A stretch of DNA of 64,000 nt from Mycobacterium tilburgii (GCF_902168065.1 NZ_LR655701.1:1-64000); one strand, 5' to 3'; counted from the first letter of the stretch, positions 28,295 through 40,775 are shown. Program-made: numbers and translations. The notes: generated from the letters alone by a model not told the origin.

Positions 28295-29803
28295 TCATCT
28301 CGAGTGCGGCCGAACAATCGGGAACAAAACTGTCTCTCTAATTGACAGGCCGGTCAAAGTCATCAACAACCGGTCGATACCCATTCCCGTTCCGGTGCAC
28401 GGTGGCATCCCATACTCGAGCGCTGTGAGAAAATCTTCGTCTAGCTGCATGGCCTCATCGTCACCCGCCGCGGCGGCCCGCGCCTGCTCGGCAAAACGCT
28501 CGCGCTGGACCACCGGATCGTTCAGTTCCGAGTACCCGGTCGCGAGTTCGACACCGCGTGCATAAAGGTCCCACTTTTCGGTGACACCCGGGATGCTGCG
28601 GTGCTGTCGAGTCAAAGGTGTTGTCTCGACAGGGAAATCCTTGACGAACGTCGGGGCGGTCAATGTATTGCCCACCGTGTGCTCCCAGAGTTCCTCGACG
28701 TACTTGCCGTGTCCGTAGCCGCGGTCGTCGGGAATCTCCGGGAAGTCCGGGCCGAGTTGAGCTGCGATGGCCTGCAGCCGCTCGAGCGTCGTCTGCGGTG
28801 TGATCTCTTCACCCAGCGCCGCTGACAACGACGGATACATTTGTATAGAAGCCCATTCTCCGTCGATGTCGTAGATGCTTCCATCTGGTAACGGTAGTTG
28901 CCGAGTACCGATCGCCTCGTCGGCGACCTCTTGAATAAGCTCTCGGGTGATCACCGCCGAATCGTCGTACGTTCCGTACGTCTGGTAGGTCTCCAACATC
29001 GAGAATTCCAAAGAATGTGTCGAATCGGATCCTTCGTTTCTGAACACCCGATTTAGCTCGAAGACCTTGTCGAATCCGCCGACGATGCATCGCTTCAGGA
29101 ACAGTTCGGGCGCGATCCGCAGGTAGAGATCGATGTCGAAAGCATTGGAATGCGTTATGAACGGGCGTGCGGCAGCACCGCCGGCCGACGTCTGTAACAT
29201 TGGCGTTTCGACTTCGAGAAACCCGCGCCGCTCCAACGCGTTGCGGATCGCGCGGATAACGGCGATTCGCTGGCGAGTCACCGAGCGCGCCTGCGTGCGC
29301 ACGATGATGTCGACATAACGCTGCCGCACCCGGGATTCCTCGCTCATCTTCTTGTGCGCGACCGGCAGCGGCCGCAGCGCCTTGGCCGTGACGCGCCAGG
29401 AGTCGGCCAGCACGGACAATTCGCCGCGGCGTGAACTGATCACCGTTCCGTGCACATAAACGATGTCGCCCAGGTCGACGTCGGTCTTCCAGGCATCCAG
29501 CGACTCCTTGTCGACTTTGTCCAGGCTGATCATGGCCTGCAGGGTGGTGCCGTCGCCGTCCTGCAGTGTCGCGAAGCACAATTTGCCAGAATTGCGGGCG
29601 AAGATGACCCGTCCCGCCACGCCGACGACGTCGTCGGTAGCGGTGTCGACCTCGAGGTCGGCGTGGGCCTCGCGTACCTGCGCCAGCGTGTGGGTCCGCT
29701 CGATGGCCACAGGATAAGGGTCCACACCCTCGGCCAACAGCCGAGCACGTTTATCCCGGCGAATCCGGAACTGCTCGGGAAGGTCTTGATCGGCTGTACT
29801 CAC
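28295..29803 (-). CDS. lysS: Lysyl-tRNA synthetase (class II)
   Basis: LysS charges tRNA-Lys. The 502-residue protein has the N-terminal OB-fold anticodon domain ([20 protein letters not shown]) and the class II motifs: motif 1 around [12 protein letters not shown], motif 2 [18 protein letters not shown] and motif 3 [11 protein letters not shown]. It lies downstream of coaX as in M. tuberculosis. The frame is intact. Codon and base use look slightly less GC-rich in the middle (around 28850-29050), with no sign of a break. Confidence 0.95.
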   Translation of the reverse strand: MSTADQDLPEQFRIRRDKRARLLAEGVDPYPVAIERTHTLAQVREAHADLEVDTATDDVVGVAGRVIFARNSGKLCFATLQDGDGTTLQAMISLDKVDKESLDAWKTDVDLGDIVYVHGTVISSRRGELSVLADSWRVTAKALRPLPVAHKKMSEESRVRQRYVDIIVRTQARSVTRQRIAVIRAIRNALERRGFLEVETPMLQTSAGGAAARPFITHSNAFDIDLYLRIAPELFLKRCIVGGFDKVFELNRVFRNEGSDSTHSLEFSMLETYQTYGTYDDSAVITRELIQEVADEAIGTRQLPLPDGSIYDIDGEWASIQMYPSLSAALGEEITPQTTLERLQAIAAQLGPDFPEIPDDRGYGHGKYVEELWEHTVGNTLTAPTFVKDFPVETTPLTRQHRSIPGVTEKWDLYARGVELATGYSELNDPVVQRERFAEQARAAAAGDDEAMQLDEDFLTALEYGMPPCTGTGMGIDRLLMTLTGLSIRETVLFPIVRPHSR

Positions 29804-29947
29804 GACGGTGCCAGCTTAAATGACCTCGCACGGCGGCCGCAGCACGCATCGAGTGCACCGGCGGCGTCACATGGGCAATGGCGGCGGCGACACGCCGCGC
29901 GGGGCCGCCCAGCCCGCACACCCACGTCAGCACGCCGCGCGGGAACG

Positions 29948-30765
29948 TCAGCGCGCGGTCTTCAGCCGGCCGCGCTGCGCGTCCCGATCGCGCTCGAAGA
30001 CCAGCCGCAGCCCGTGCAACGTCAGGTGCTGGTCATAGTAGGTCTCAGTCTCCAGCTCCGACAGCAACGTCGGCGCGGTGTGCCCGGTTGGCCACTATCA
30101 CGACGTCGTCCCTGGAAAAGCCATCCACGTCGGCGCGAACCTGGCCCACCAGACCGTCGACCAGGCCAGCGAATCCAAACACGGCGCCGGCCTGCATACA
30201 CTCGACGGTGTTTTTGCCGACGACCGAGCGGGGCCGGGAGAGCTCGACCCGGCGCAGCGCGGCCGAGCGGGCCGCGGCGGCGTCCGAGGAGACCTGGATG
30301 CCGAGCGCGATCGCGCCACCGAGGAATTCACCCTTGGCCGACACGACGTCCACGCAGAATCGAGGAACCGAAGTCCACCACGATGCACGGCTTTCCAAAC
30401 TTATGAAAAGCTGCCAGGCAGTTGATGATTCGGTCGGCACCGACCCCTTTCGGGTTGTCGACCAACAGCGGGATACCGGTTCGCACGCCGGGCTCGATCA
30501 ACACGTGCGGCACCGACGGCCAGTACTGGTCGAGCATCACCCGCACCTCGTGCAGCACCGAAGGGACAGTCAACAACGCCGCTGCCCCGCTCAGCCGCTC
30601 GGAGTCATAGCCGATCAGGCTGTCGATGGTCAGCGCCAACTCGTCGGCGGTGATTTCCGATTCGGTGCGGATCCGCCACTGCTGCACGACCTTTGCGTGC
30701 TCCTTCGCACCGGAGATCAGCCCGACGACGGTGTGGGTGTTATGGACGTCGATCGCCAGCAGCAC
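29948..30765 (-). pseudogene. coaX: coaX, type III pantothenate kinase, two frameshifts
   Basis: CoaX phosphorylates pantothenate. From GTG 30765 the first part is normal ([44 protein letters not shown]), although the usual acidic/Gly P-loop region already reads DVHNTH. One extra T at about 30358 shifts the frame before [19 protein letters not shown], and one extra A near 30103 shifts it again before [11 protein letters not shown]...GRLKTAR. Correcting the two bases gives 271 residues, the M. tuberculosis size. The protein is known to be inactive or dispensable in M. tuberculosis, which uses CoaA, so its loss is expected. Confidence 0.88.
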
Positions 30766-30831
30766 GGCTATCGCACACCGATGCGTGGGTCGAGTAGTTC
30801 GTCGACGCCGTCGGGCACGAACGCCGGATCG

Positions 30832-31188
30832 CTATCCCAGGTCGATCTGCTTGTTGTCGGCGTCCACGAACACGATGCGCGGCTGATACGCCCGCGCCTC
30901 GGCGTCCTCCATCGCGCCGTAGGCGATGAGGATCACCAGATCACCCGGATGTACGAGATGCGCGGCGGCGCCGTTGATCCCGATGATGCCGGTACCGCGC
31001 TCACCGGTGATCGCGTAGGTGACCAGCCGGGCACCGTTGTCGATGTCGACGATGGTCACCTGCTCACCCTCGAGCAGGTTCGCCGCGTCCATCAGGTCGG
31101 CGTCGATGGTCGCCGAGCCGACGTAGTGCAAATCGGCCTGGGTGACCGTGGCGCGGTGGATCTTCGACTTGAGCATCGTCCTTAACAT
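30832..31188 (-). CDS. panD: Aspartate 1-decarboxylase, C-terminal tail lost by frameshift
   Basis: PanD makes beta-alanine for pantothenate and CoA. The 118 residues from ATG 31188 (ribosome site GGAGGA) include the Gly24-Ser25 self-cleavage site ([13 protein letters not shown]) and the complete beta-barrel through [18 protein letters not shown]. An extra A (GGATAGC for GGTAGC) then creates TAG at 30834-30832. In the next frame 21 more codons (SDPAFVP...DPRIGVR) run to 30768, restoring exactly 139 residues, the M. tuberculosis length. That tail is disordered and not catalytic, so the enzyme probably works. In M. tuberculosis the tail is needed for ClpC1-driven degradation and pyrazinoic acid action. 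Confidence 0.88.
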   Translation of the reverse strand: MLRTMLKSKIHRATVTQADLHYVGSATIDADLMDAANLLEGEQVTIVDIDNGARLVTYAITGERGTGIIGINGAAAHLVHPGDLVILIAYGAMEDAEARAYQPRIVFVDADNKQIDLG

Positions 31189-32119
31189 CAGTTCCTCCAA
31201 GTTGTTTCATGGGTGTACACCCGAAAGGTGCCGGCGTGGCCTCGATGTCGATCGCAATGTTGTCCAGCAGCCTGGTGCTGCCCAGCCGGGCGGCGACGAG
31301 CAGCCGGCCGGGCCGGCCGACCTGCGGTGGGCCCAGGTCCGCATCGCGCAACTCCAGGTAGTCGACGGCGACAGCGGGTACCGCGTCGAGCACGGCGCGC
31401 GCGGCGTTCAGCGCGGCTTGCTGGCCGGCGCCCGCGGCGTGCGCGCCAGCCAGCAGCGCCGCCGACAGTGCCGTCGCCAATTCGCGCTGGGAGGTGTCCA
31501 GGTAGCGGTTACGCGACGACATCGCCAGCCCGTCAGATTCGCGGACCGTCGGCACCCCGACCACCTGCACGTCGATGTTCAGGTCGGCGGTCATCTGCCG
31601 GATCAGGACCAGCTGCTGATAATCCTTCTCGCCGAAGAAGATTCGATCGGGACGCACGATCTGCAGCAGCTTGCAGACGGCGGTGAGCACACCGGCGAAA
31701 TGTGTTGGGCGGACCCTGCCTTCGAGTTCGGCGGCCAGCGGGCCGGGCTGTACCGTGCTGCGCAGGCCGTCGGGGTACATAGCCGCGGCGGTCGGTGCGA
31801 ACACGATCTCCACGCCCTCTCCGCGCAGCAGCGCCAGGTCGTCGTCGAGCGTGCGCGGGTAGGCATCGAGGTCTTCCCCGGCGCCGAATTGCAAGGGGTT
31901 CACGAAGATCGACACCGCGACCACCGACCCGGGCACCCGCTTGGCGGCCCGCACCAGTGCCAGATGTCCCTCGTGCAGCGCTCCCATTGTCGGCACCAGC
32001 ATCACCCGGCGCCCGGTGTGCCGCAGCGCGCGGCTCACGTCGGACATCTCGCGCGGCACCGCGTACACATTGAGTTCTCCCGGCTGGAATGCCGGTGGCC
32101 TGGCTGTCGTGAAGCTCAT
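31064..32119 (-). CDS. panC: Pantothenate synthetase with altered C-terminus
   Basis: PanC joins pantoate and beta-alanine with ATP. The active-site motifs are intact: [20 protein letters not shown] (HIGH type), [29 protein letters not shown] and [10 protein letters not shown]. Up to [10 protein letters not shown] the sequence is normal. The usual ending ([15 protein letters not shown] and TGA at 31190-31188, overlapping the panD ATG) lies in a neighbouring frame, so a one-base indel at about 31235 makes the frame run on to 31064 inside panD, giving 351 rather than about 300 residues. The catalytic part is unaffected. Its start overlaps the Rv3603c-like stop by ATGA. Confidence 0.85.
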   Translation of the reverse strand: MSFTTARPPAFQPGELNVYAVPREMSDVSRALRHTGRRVMLVPTMGALHEGHLALVRAAKRVPGSVVAVSIFVNPLQFGAGEDLDAYPRTLDDDLALLRGEGVEIVFAPTAAAMYPDGLRSTVQPGPLAAELEGRVRPTHFAGVLTAVCKLLQIVRPDRIFFGEKDYQQLVLIRQMTADLNIDVQVVGVPTVRESDGLAMSSRNRYLDTSQRELATALSAALLAGAHAAGAGQQAALNAARAVLDAVPAVAVDYLELRDADLGPPQVGRPGRLLVAARLGSTRLLDNIAIDIEATPAPFGCTPMKQLGGTDVKDDAQVEDPPRHGHPGRFALRRLGDHRRRPDGRGEPARG

Positions 32120-33027
32120 CGGGCCAGCACCTCCACGACCTCCTGCGGCGCATGCGCGCGGCGCGCTGTCCGCAGCGCGTTCTCCCGGTACGCCTGCGCC
32201 AGCTCCGGGTCGACCCCCGCCAGCGCCCGCAGGTGCCCGGCGACCGCGGCCACGTCACCGCGGGCGACCGGCCCGGTGAGGGCGGACTGGCCACGTTGCA
32301 GCGTGTTCTCCAGCGCCGCGCGGGCCAGCGGCCCGACGATGCGTTCCGCGACGCCGCCGGGTTGATCGTCGACCAGCTGCTGGCCGAGCAGTTCGGTGCC
32401 GCGGACCGCCGCCCGCAACGCCTCGAGGGCGTCGGCGAGCACGGTCACCAGGTGGTTACTCGCATGCGCCAGCGCCGCGTGGTAGAGGATGCGCGCCTCT
32501 TCGCGGACCCGGAACGGTTCGCCGCCCATCCCCAGCACCAGCGACTGCCCGATCGCATAGCCGACGTCGTCGGCCGCGGTGATGCCGAAGCAGCTGTCCG
32601 GCAGCCGGCTGATGTCCTCGTCGGAGCCGGTAAAGGTCATCGCCGGGTGGATGGCCAGCGGTAGGCAGCCGTGGTCGGTCAGCGGAGCGAGAATGCCGAC
32701 TCCGTTGGCGCCCGAGGTGTGCATCACGATCGTGCCGGGGCGGACCGCCGAGGTCGACGCTAGCCCGGTCACCAGACCCGCGAGCTCGCTGTCGGGCACC
32801 GCCAGCAACAGCAGTTCGGCGGCCGCGGCAACGTCCTGCGGCGGGGCGACCGGGGTGTAGGGCAGCCGGCGTTCGGCTCGCTGCCGCGACACGCGGGAAA
32901 TCGCGGCGCACGCCACCACGACGTGGTCAGCGCGCTCCAGCAACACGCCCAGAGCGGTGCCCACCCGACCGGCCGAAATGATGCCCACCTTGAGTCTGGC
33001 GGGGCGCAAGCCGTCCAACTGCCCCAT
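32116..33027 (-). CDS. Rossmann-fold/DUF2520 protein, Rv3603c-like
   Basis: This 303-residue protein has an N-terminal NAD(P)-type Rossmann domain ([34 protein letters not shown]) and a C-terminal helical DUF2520 domain with the motif [13 protein letters not shown]. It is encoded just upstream of panC with ATGA overlap, so it may take part in pantothenate or related metabolism, possibly as a ketopantoate-type reductase; that is only context. ATG 33027 is chosen, as [15 protein letters not shown] fits the family. The frame is intact. Confidence 0.88.
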   Translation of the reverse strand: MGQLDGLRPARLKVGIISAGRVGTALGVLLERADHVVVACAAISRVSRQRAERRLPYTPVAPPQDVAAAAELLLLAVPDSELAGLVTGLASTSAVRPGTIVMHTSGANGVGILAPLTDHGCLPLAIHPAMTFTGSDEDISRLPDSCFGITAADDVGYAIGQSLVLGMGGEPFRVREEARILYHAALAHASNHLVTVLADALEALRAAVRGTELLGQQLVDDQPGGVAERIVGPLARAALENTLQRGQSALTGPVARGDVAAVAGHLRALAGVDPELAQAYRENALRTARRAHAPQEVVEVLAR

Positions 33028-33151
33028 CGCAGACGACCTCACATTATTCGTTCGTGCGTTCCGGTCCACTTTTGGCTGGCGTCGGGTACCGGACGGTCAC
33101 TAAGACCGTAATCGATCGGGCACGTAGCCCCAATGTGAGGAAGCTCCCAGC

Positions 33152-34603
33152 TCAGTCTTCCCGACGGTGGCGCCGGCCGCCCCCGGACGGCTGCACCTGC
33201 AGCCGCGCCAACAGGTCAGCAACCGATTGGCCGCCGGTGCGCAGGCCGGTATCGGGGCTGCCGTGGTCGTCATCGGAGCCCTGGTGGCGTGGCGTGGACG
33301 GCCGCGCCAGCCGCGGCGGGGGCACCTCCTGGGGCGCCGGCCGAGGGAACGACGGCGCCGGTGGCTGGGGCGTGGGTGGGGGTAAGCCGCCGGCCCGGCC
33401 CGGGGCCTGGTCGGTGGCTCGATCTGAGGGCTGCTCGGAGCCCAAAAAATTGCGGACGCTGTAGTCGCGGTATTCCGCGGAGTGCCGCGAGCGGGCCCTG
33501 CGGCAGGGTTCCACGGCCGGCGGCGTCGGCGGCTCGGCGACACCACCGTCCAGCGAAACGCCCAGCACGTCGTCGGCGGAGCCATGGCGAGCGCGACGCC
33601 GCCGGCCGCCACTCGCGACGTCGGGCTGGCTAAGGGGCTGGCTCCGGGACTCGCTCACGGGCCCGCTACCGGCCCAGTTGCTCCCCGGCGTGCCGGAGGG
33701 CAGCCAGAGCCCGTCGGCGTTGACCGACTGCCAGTCGGTCAACGCCGATTCGGGCTGCGGCGCCGGTGGCGGCTGCCACTGCGGGGGCGCGAATCGCTCG
33801 GCTTCGGCGGGCGCGGCCATCGGCGGCGGCACGAAGGGCGGCGTCTCAGGATACTGGGCCTGCGGTTCGGCAACGTAGCGCGCGTCCTGCGCGCCGTCGT
33901 ACGGGGAGTGGTCCCGGTCACGGAACCGGGGCGGCGGCGGACCCGCACTCGCGGCCGCAACCGGAAACTCCCCCACCTCGGGGACGTCGATGATCGCCGA
34001 TTCGTCGGTCCGAGGCTTCGCGGCGTCCACCGGGCGGCCCTGCCGGACCGAGGTGACCCGGTCGCTGGTGACCCAATCGACCCCCGTGGCTTCGCCGTGG
34101 CGATCCCAGTCGCTGTATGCCTGGGTGGGCGGCGTCTCGGTGTCGACGTTCTCCAACGCGGGCCGCTGCTCGAGATCGGTGTCGAACAGAATCTCCAGAC
34201 TAGTCCGCAACGCCGCCACTTCGGCGCGCAGAGCAGCCAGATCGTCGGCGGCCTGGGCGCGGATCTCGGAGGCAAGCTCGCGGCGCAACTGAGCCTCGAC
34301 GGTCAGCTCGTATTCGCGCCGCGCCGAGATCTCCCGGTCCAACTGCAGGTCGTAGACCAGCTTGAGGTCGCGCACCCGTGACTGGTCGGCATCGCTTTGA
34401 CGCCGGTACAGCACGGACACGAAGGCGCCGGCGACTGCGGCCCACAGCGCCAGGATCACAGCGAGCTTGAGGAGTTCCACGCGATTGGTGAAAACCAGTG
34501 CGGAACTGGCCCCCATCGCAAGGACCAGCAACGCCGTCAAGAGCACCCACCCCGGCCTGCGGCCGCCGCGCCGACCCCGGGCGCCGCGGGACAGAACGGT
34601 CAT
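33152..34603 (-). CDS. Membrane protein with coiled coil, Rv3604c-like
   Basis: This 483-residue protein has two membrane segments (PGWVLLTALLVLAMGASSAL and LLKLAVILALWAAVAGAFVS), then a charged helical stretch likely to coil (QLDREISARREYELTVEAQL) and a long Pro-, Ser- and Arg-rich low-complexity tail. The start at ATG 34603 (MTVLSRGARGRRGG) is preferred; the frame extends to 34630. It is conserved next to folK and panC in mycobacteria. The function is unknown. The frame is intact. Confidence 0.8.
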   Translation of the reverse strand: MTVLSRGARGRRGGRRPGWVLLTALLVLAMGASSALVFTNRVELLKLAVILALWAAVAGAFVSVLYRRQSDADQSRVRDLKLVYDLQLDREISARREYELTVEAQLRRELASEIRAQAADDLAALRAEVAALRTSLEILFDTDLEQRPALENVDTETPPTQAYSDWDRHGEATGVDWVTSDRVTSVRQGRPVDAAKPRTDESAIIDVPEVGEFPVAAASAGPPPPRFRDRDHSPYDGAQDARYVAEPQAQYPETPPFVPPPMAAPAEAERFAPPQWQPPPAPQPESALTDWQSVNADGLWLPSGTPGSNWAGSGPVSESRSQPLSQPDVASGGRRRRARHGSADDVLGVSLDGGVAEPPTPPAVEPCRRARSRHSAEYRDYSVRNFLGSEQPSDRATDQAPGRAGGLPPPTPQPPAPSFPRPAPQEVPPPRLARPSTPRHQGSDDDHGSPDTGLRTGGQSVADLLARLQVQPSGGGRRHRRED

Positions 34604-34727
34604 GGCCTGACTGTACCTGTGCGATGTCATTCCGCGTGTCGCGTCAGTCCGGCGATTCTCACCTGGGTTGAGCCGCCGTTTGCCCGTGGTGGGGACCGTC
34701 CGGGGCGCCAGGCAACCTAGACCCAGT

Positions 34728-35201
34728 CTAGCTTTCCGCTCCCCCGCCGCGTTCGGTCGGATCTTGCGGGGACTTGCAGCAATGCTGTAGCCACAGCGCG
34801 GCGACCAACAGCGCCAGCGAGCTGATCGCGGCCACCACCGTCCCCGTGGTGTCCTCCGCGGCGGCTCGCAACCAGGATCGACGCGGCAGGAAGAACACCA
34901 GCACCCCGGTCCACCAGCCCAGCACCAGCGCGCCCACCCAGGCCGAGGCCTTGGCGACCGTCACGCTGCGGGCCACCGCGAGTGGGTGTAGCCAACCGGG
35001 GCCGGCCCCGATTTCCCTGTCGCTGATCTTGGTCCGGACGTAGCGCGCCCACAGCACCTCGGCGATCGCGACGCCGAGCAGCGACAGGCCGGTCCACACG
35101 GTCACGGGCGGAAAAAAGCGGAACAACCCGTGGATCAGATAACTCAATACCGCAGCTCCGACCACCGCAACCGTGAGGTTCCGCTTCCTGGTCGGCCCCA
35201 T
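34728..35201 (-). CDS. DUF3180 membrane protein, Rv3605c-like
   Basis: The 157-residue protein has four hydrophobic segments (LTVAVVGAAVLSYLIHGLF, TGLSLLGVAIAEVLW, AWVGALVLGWWTGVLVFFL, AISSLALLVAALWLQ). Its ATG overlaps the folK TAA by one base (TAATG), so it is coupled to the folate operon. DUF3180 proteins have no known role; the link with folate genes is conserved in actinobacteria. The frame is intact. Confidence 0.88.
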   Translation of the reverse strand: MGPTRKRNLTVAVVGAAVLSYLIHGLFRFFPPVTVWTGLSLLGVAIAEVLWARYVRTKISDREIGAGPGWLHPLAVARSVTVAKASAWVGALVLGWWTGVLVFFLPRRSWLRAAAEDTTGTVVAAISSLALLVAALWLQHCCKSPQDPTERGGGAES

Positions 35202-35743
35202 TAGCTCGTCGACTCCGGGGATTCGGTGGGGCGGCGCAATATCCACCTGGTCAACCGGACTGCCTGCTGATCGGCGGGGTCGAGTTCGGCCAGCAGCTCG
35301 GCGACCGGGCGCGGCCCGCCGGCCAGGGTCAGCCGCGCATCTGGGTCGACGGCCAGCCAGGGCACCATTACGAAGGCGCGCAGGTGGGCCAGCGGGTGCG
35401 GCAGTGTCAGGTTGTTTTCCCGGCTGAGCACTTCGCCTGCCGCCGCATAACAAGCAATCAGGTCCACGTCCAGGGTGCGCGGCCCCCAGCGCTCACCGCG
35501 GATACGGCCTGCGGCCCGTTCGAAGCCCTGGGCCCGGCGCAACCAACCCTGACCGTCCAGGGTCGGGTCGTCGGCGATCAGCACCGCGTTGAGGAACGGC
35601 CCCTGTTCCACCCGTCCCCACGGCGCCGTCTCGTACACCGGGGACACCGCCACCAGCGCGTCACCGAGCGCGTCCACCACCGACTGCAGCCGCGCCAGCC
35701 GGTCTCCCAGGTTAGACCCTATGGACAGGACGACCCTGGTCAT
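35201..35743 (-). CDS. folK: HPPK, 2-amino-4-hydroxy-6-hydroxymethyldihydropteridine pyrophosphokinase
   Basis: FolK transfers pyrophosphate to the pterin before dihydropteroate synthesis. The 180-residue protein has VVLSIGSNLGDRLARLQ, VYETAPWGRVEQGPFLNAV and the magnesium-binding WGPRTLDVDLIACYAA with PHPLAHLRAFVMVPW. ATG 35743 overlaps the stop of the small MIRU-like frame inserted after folB. The frame is intact. Confidence 0.94.
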   Translation of the reverse strand: MTRVVLSIGSNLGDRLARLQSVVDALGDALVAVSPVYETAPWGRVEQGPFLNAVLIADDPTLDGQGWLRRAQGFERAAGRIRGERWGPRTLDVDLIACYAAAGEVLSRENNLTLPHPLAHLRAFVMVPWLAVDPDARLTLAGGPRPVAELLAELDPADQQAVRLTRWILRRPTESPESTS

Positions 35744-35844
35744 GTGCGCCGCTTTCCCCCGCGAGCGGGTGGGGGTACCGCACAGTTGTGGGTGCATGCA
35801 CCCACCTCATCGCTTCGCGTTGCGTCGTCGCGGGCGCGCGTCAT
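35740..35844 (-). repeat. MIRU-like element between folB and folK
   Basis: A 34-codon frame ([20 protein letters not shown]...GGKRRT) fills the gap between folB and folK. It starts within the folB stop (TGATG) and ends within the folK start (ATGA), so it joins the two genes by overlapping stop/start codons at both ends. The opening RARDDA.RSDE and this way of inserting are features I know from mycobacterial interspersed repetitive units (MIRUs). It also holds the perfect 18-bp palindrome GTGGGTGCATGCACCCAC (35788-35805). In M. tuberculosis folB and folK are adjacent without it. Confidence 0.7.
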
Positions 35845-36242
35845 CACACCCAGCCCGCCAGGATCACCGAGCCGCGACCACCCCGCCGCAACCGCCGGAT
35901 TACCACCGCGACATCGGCGAACTGCTGCGGGATCGAGGCCTGTGGCTTGTGCACCGAGACCTCGACGGCGTGCACCCGGTCGTCGGCCATCACATGCTCG
36001 GCGATCTCGGCGCCCACTGTCTCGATCAGGTTCCGGGGCGGCCCGGCGACGATGTCGGCGGCACGCTGCGCCAGGGCGGCGTAGTCGTGGGTGTCGGCCA
36101 GGTCGTCGCTGGCGGCGGCGTCGGCCAGGTCGATCCACACCACGATGTCGATGACGAATTCCTGACCGTTGCTCCGCTCGGCCGCGAAAACACCGTGGTG
36201 TCCGCGAATTGTCAAGCCACGCAATTCTATTCGGTCAGCCAT
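35844..36242 (-). CDS. folB: Dihydroneopterin aldolase
   Basis: FolB cleaves dihydroneopterin to the hydroxymethyl pterin used by FolK. The 132-residue protein has [47 protein letters not shown] with the active-site Glu and [10 protein letters not shown] with the catalytic Lys. ATG 36242 lies 5 bases after the folP1 stop. Its TGA overlaps the ATG of the MIRU-like frame. The frame is intact. Confidence 0.95.
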   Translation of the reverse strand: MADRIELRGLTIRGHHGVFAAERSNGQEFVIDIVVWIDLADAAASDDLADTHDYAALAQRAADIVAGPPRNLIETVGAEIAEHVMADDRVHAVEVSVHKPQASIPQQFADVAVVIRRLRRGGRGSVILAGWV

Positions 36243-36247
36243 CGCCT

Positions 36248-37078
36248 TCAGTCCGCTCCGTGTCGCGTCCAGGCACCGACGACCTTGAGAGCGTCGACCG
36301 AGGCCCGCACATCGTGCACTCGCACACCCCAGACTCCGTGCAGGGCAGCCAGCGCGGATATCACCGCCGTCGCCGTTTCGCGCCCGTCGGGCGGTCGCGG
36401 CGACCCATCCGGTCCGGCCAACAGCGTACCGAGGAACCGTTTCCGCGAAGCACCCAGCAGCACCGGGATCCCGGTCGCCACCAGTTCGGGCAGGCCGTGC
36501 AGCAGCGCCCAATTTTGCTGTCCCGTCTTCGCGAATCCCAGGCCCGGGTCGATGATCAGCTTCGCCAGGTCGACCCCGGCGGCCACCGCGTCATCGACAC
36601 CGGCCAGCAGTTCGGCGCGCACGTCGGCCACCACGTCTCGGTAATGCGGGGCCCGGTGCGGGTGGTCGGCCGATACCGATCGCCAGTGCATCAGCACCCA
36701 GGGCACACCGGCCTCGGCCACCAGCGGGGCCATCGCGGGGTCGGCGCGCCTGCCGGAGACATCGTTGACGATCCGCGCCCCGTTTTCCAGCGCCACCCGT
36801 GCGACCTCGGCGTGCATAGTGTCGATGCTCACGGTGAGACCATGTGCGGCAAGCCCTTTGACAACGGGCGCGATGCGCGCACTCTCCACCCTGGGGTCGA
36901 TTCGGATGGCACCCGGACGGGTCGACTCCCCGCCCACGTCGATGATGCCCGCGCCGTCGGCGGCCAATGCCAGGCCGTGCGCGACGGCGCTGTCGGCACA
37001 GAGGTAGCGCCCGCCGTCCGAGAATGAGTCGTCAGTGACGTTCACCACCCCGACCACCTGCACAGGCAGCGGACTCAT
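36248..37078 (-). CDS. folP1: Dihydropteroate synthase
   Basis: FolP1 condenses the pterin with p-aminobenzoate and is the target of sulfonamides and dapsone. The 276-residue protein has [16 protein letters not shown], the pABA loop [31 protein letters not shown] and [11 protein letters not shown]. By my count Thr53 and Pro55, the positions changed in dapsone-resistant M. leprae, are wild type. It overlaps folE by four bases. The frame is intact. Confidence 0.95.
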   Translation of the reverse strand: MSPLPVQVVGVVNVTDDSFSDGGRYLCADSAVAHGLALAADGAGIIDVGGESTRPGAIRIDPRVESARIAPVVKGLAAHGLTVSIDTMHAEVARVALENGARIVNDVSGRRADPAMAPLVAEAGVPWVLMHWRSVSADHPHRAPHYRDVVADVRAELLAGVDDAVAAGVDLAKLIIDPGLGFAKTGQQNWALLHGLPELVATGIPVLLGASRKRFLGTLLAGPDGSPRPPDGRETATAVISALAALHGVWGVRVHDVRASVDALKVVGAWTRHGAD

Positions 37079-37695
37079 CTACGCAGGATGAGGTCGAGTG
37101 CTTCGGCTCGAGAGGCGGCGTCGGTTTTGAACTGCCCGCGCACCACCGAGGTGGTTGTGGTGGCGCCGGGCTTGCAGACACCGCGCATCGCCATGCACAG
37201 ATGCTCGGCCTCGACCACGACGATCACCCCGCGGGGGTCGAGCCGCTTCACCAAGGCGTCCGCGATCTGGCTGGTCAGCCGCTCCTGTACCTGCGGCCGT
37301 TTGGCGTAAAGGTCAACCAGCCGAGCGATTTTCGACAATCCAGTGACCCGGCCGTCCGGGCCCGGGATGTAGCCCACATGGGCCACGCCGTGGAACGAGA
37401 CCAGGTGGTGTTCACACGTCGAGTACAGCGGGATCTCTTTGACGATGACCAGCTCGTCGTGGTCTTCGTCGAACATGGTGTTGAGCACCGCGTCGGGGTC
37501 GGTGTAGAGACCGGAGAACATCTCCCGACACGCGCGCGCCACCCGGGCTGGTGTGTCCCGCAGCCCGTCGCGATCCGGGTCTTCGCCAATCGCGTACAAC
37601 AGCTCGCGGATGGCCGCCTCGGCGCGTGACTGATCGAACGCCCGTACAAGATGCGGCGCGGTGCGCGTATCCGGCCCCAGACTCGGCAAAGCCAT
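37075..37695 (-). CDS. folE: GTP cyclohydrolase I
   Basis: FolE starts folate synthesis by converting GTP to dihydroneopterin triphosphate. The 206-residue protein has zinc ligands in [20 protein letters not shown] and [15 protein letters not shown], and [18 protein letters not shown]. It is followed by folP1 with a four-base overlap and preceded by ftsH by 15 bases, forming ftsH-folE-folP1-folB-folK. The frame is intact. Confidence 0.95.
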   Translation of the reverse strand: MALPSLGPDTRTAPHLVRAFDQSRAEAAIRELLYAIGEDPDRDGLRDTPARVARACREMFSGLYTDPDAVLNTMFDEDHDELVIVKEIPLYSTCEHHLVSFHGVAHVGYIPGPDGRVTGLSKIARLVDLYAKRPQVQERLTSQIADALVKRLDPRGVIVVVEAEHLCMAMRGVCKPGATTTTSVVRGQFKTDAASRAEALDLILRR

Positions 37696-37710
37696 CGAAT
37701 CCTCCGTTCG

Positions 37711-40056
<2,346 letters not shown>

Positions 40057-40243
40057 CAATCATCGGCCGTTTCGGCCAGGTCCTTCCGATACACGCAGCT
40101 GGAAAGTTCAGGCTACCGCTAGCTCCGGTAATGCTGGAGCGCAGCGGTCACGACTGTGCGACCCGGACAACGAGCGGCGGGTTCCCGAGCCGACATCCCC
40201 CGCAATCCGGAGCACGGCAAATCGAGTTCGCGCGCCCGCGGTG

Positions 40244-40660
40244 CTAGGCGTAATGGCGGACTTCGATCACATTGCTATCGGGGTCGCAGAAGTAGAACAC
40301 CTGCGGGGCCCAGCCCCGGGCGCCGTAGCTGCAGGTCAGGCGGGCGCTGGTGTCCACCCCCGCGTCGCGCAGGCGCCGGTCCAGCGCATCGTATTCGGTG
40401 TTCGACAGCGCCAGGCACACATGATTGACTGGATGACCGGCGCTGCCCGGGACCTTCGTCAGCAGCTCGCTGGCGGCGGCGTCGGCCAGCGGCACCAGGT
40501 CGATAATCGAGTCCTCGCACACCCGCACGCTCGGAAACGGCGCCTCGCCGGCCTCGAACTCGTCGAACCGCACCGGCGCCAGGCCGACCACCTGCGTATA
40601 GAAATCCATCGCCGTCCGCGAATTCTTCGTCCACAACACGATGTGGTCCAGCCGCCTCAT
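40244..40660 (-). CDS. VOC/glyoxalase superfamily protein
   Basis: The 138-residue protein is a two-module VOC fold. The N-terminal module starts MRRLDHIVLWTKNSRTAMDF with the first His; the second has HPVNHVCLALSNTEYDAL and ends QVFYFCDPDSNVIEVRHYA with the usual metal-binding Glu. It could be a glyoxalase, dioxygenase or binding protein; the sequence does not decide. It lies between ftsH and decayed ephA and is intact. The 187 bases before it, after ftsH, hold nothing I recognise. Confidence 0.85.
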   Translation of the reverse strand: MRRLDHIVLWTKNSRTAMDFYTQVVGLAPVRFDEFEAGEAPFPSVRVCEDSIIDLVPLADAAASELLTKVPGSAGHPVNHVCLALSNTEYDALDRRLRDAGVDTSARLTCSYGARGWAPQVFYFCDPDSNVIEVRHYA

Positions 40661-40775
40661 GCCGATTTACTCGCTTTCGCTCTTGGGCGTTGCGCGGCGC
40701 CCACCCGCGACGACCTGTGACGCCCATTTTCGACGCTCCCGAGCACTTCTCAGGCCATTCGGGTTGTACTTTGGT

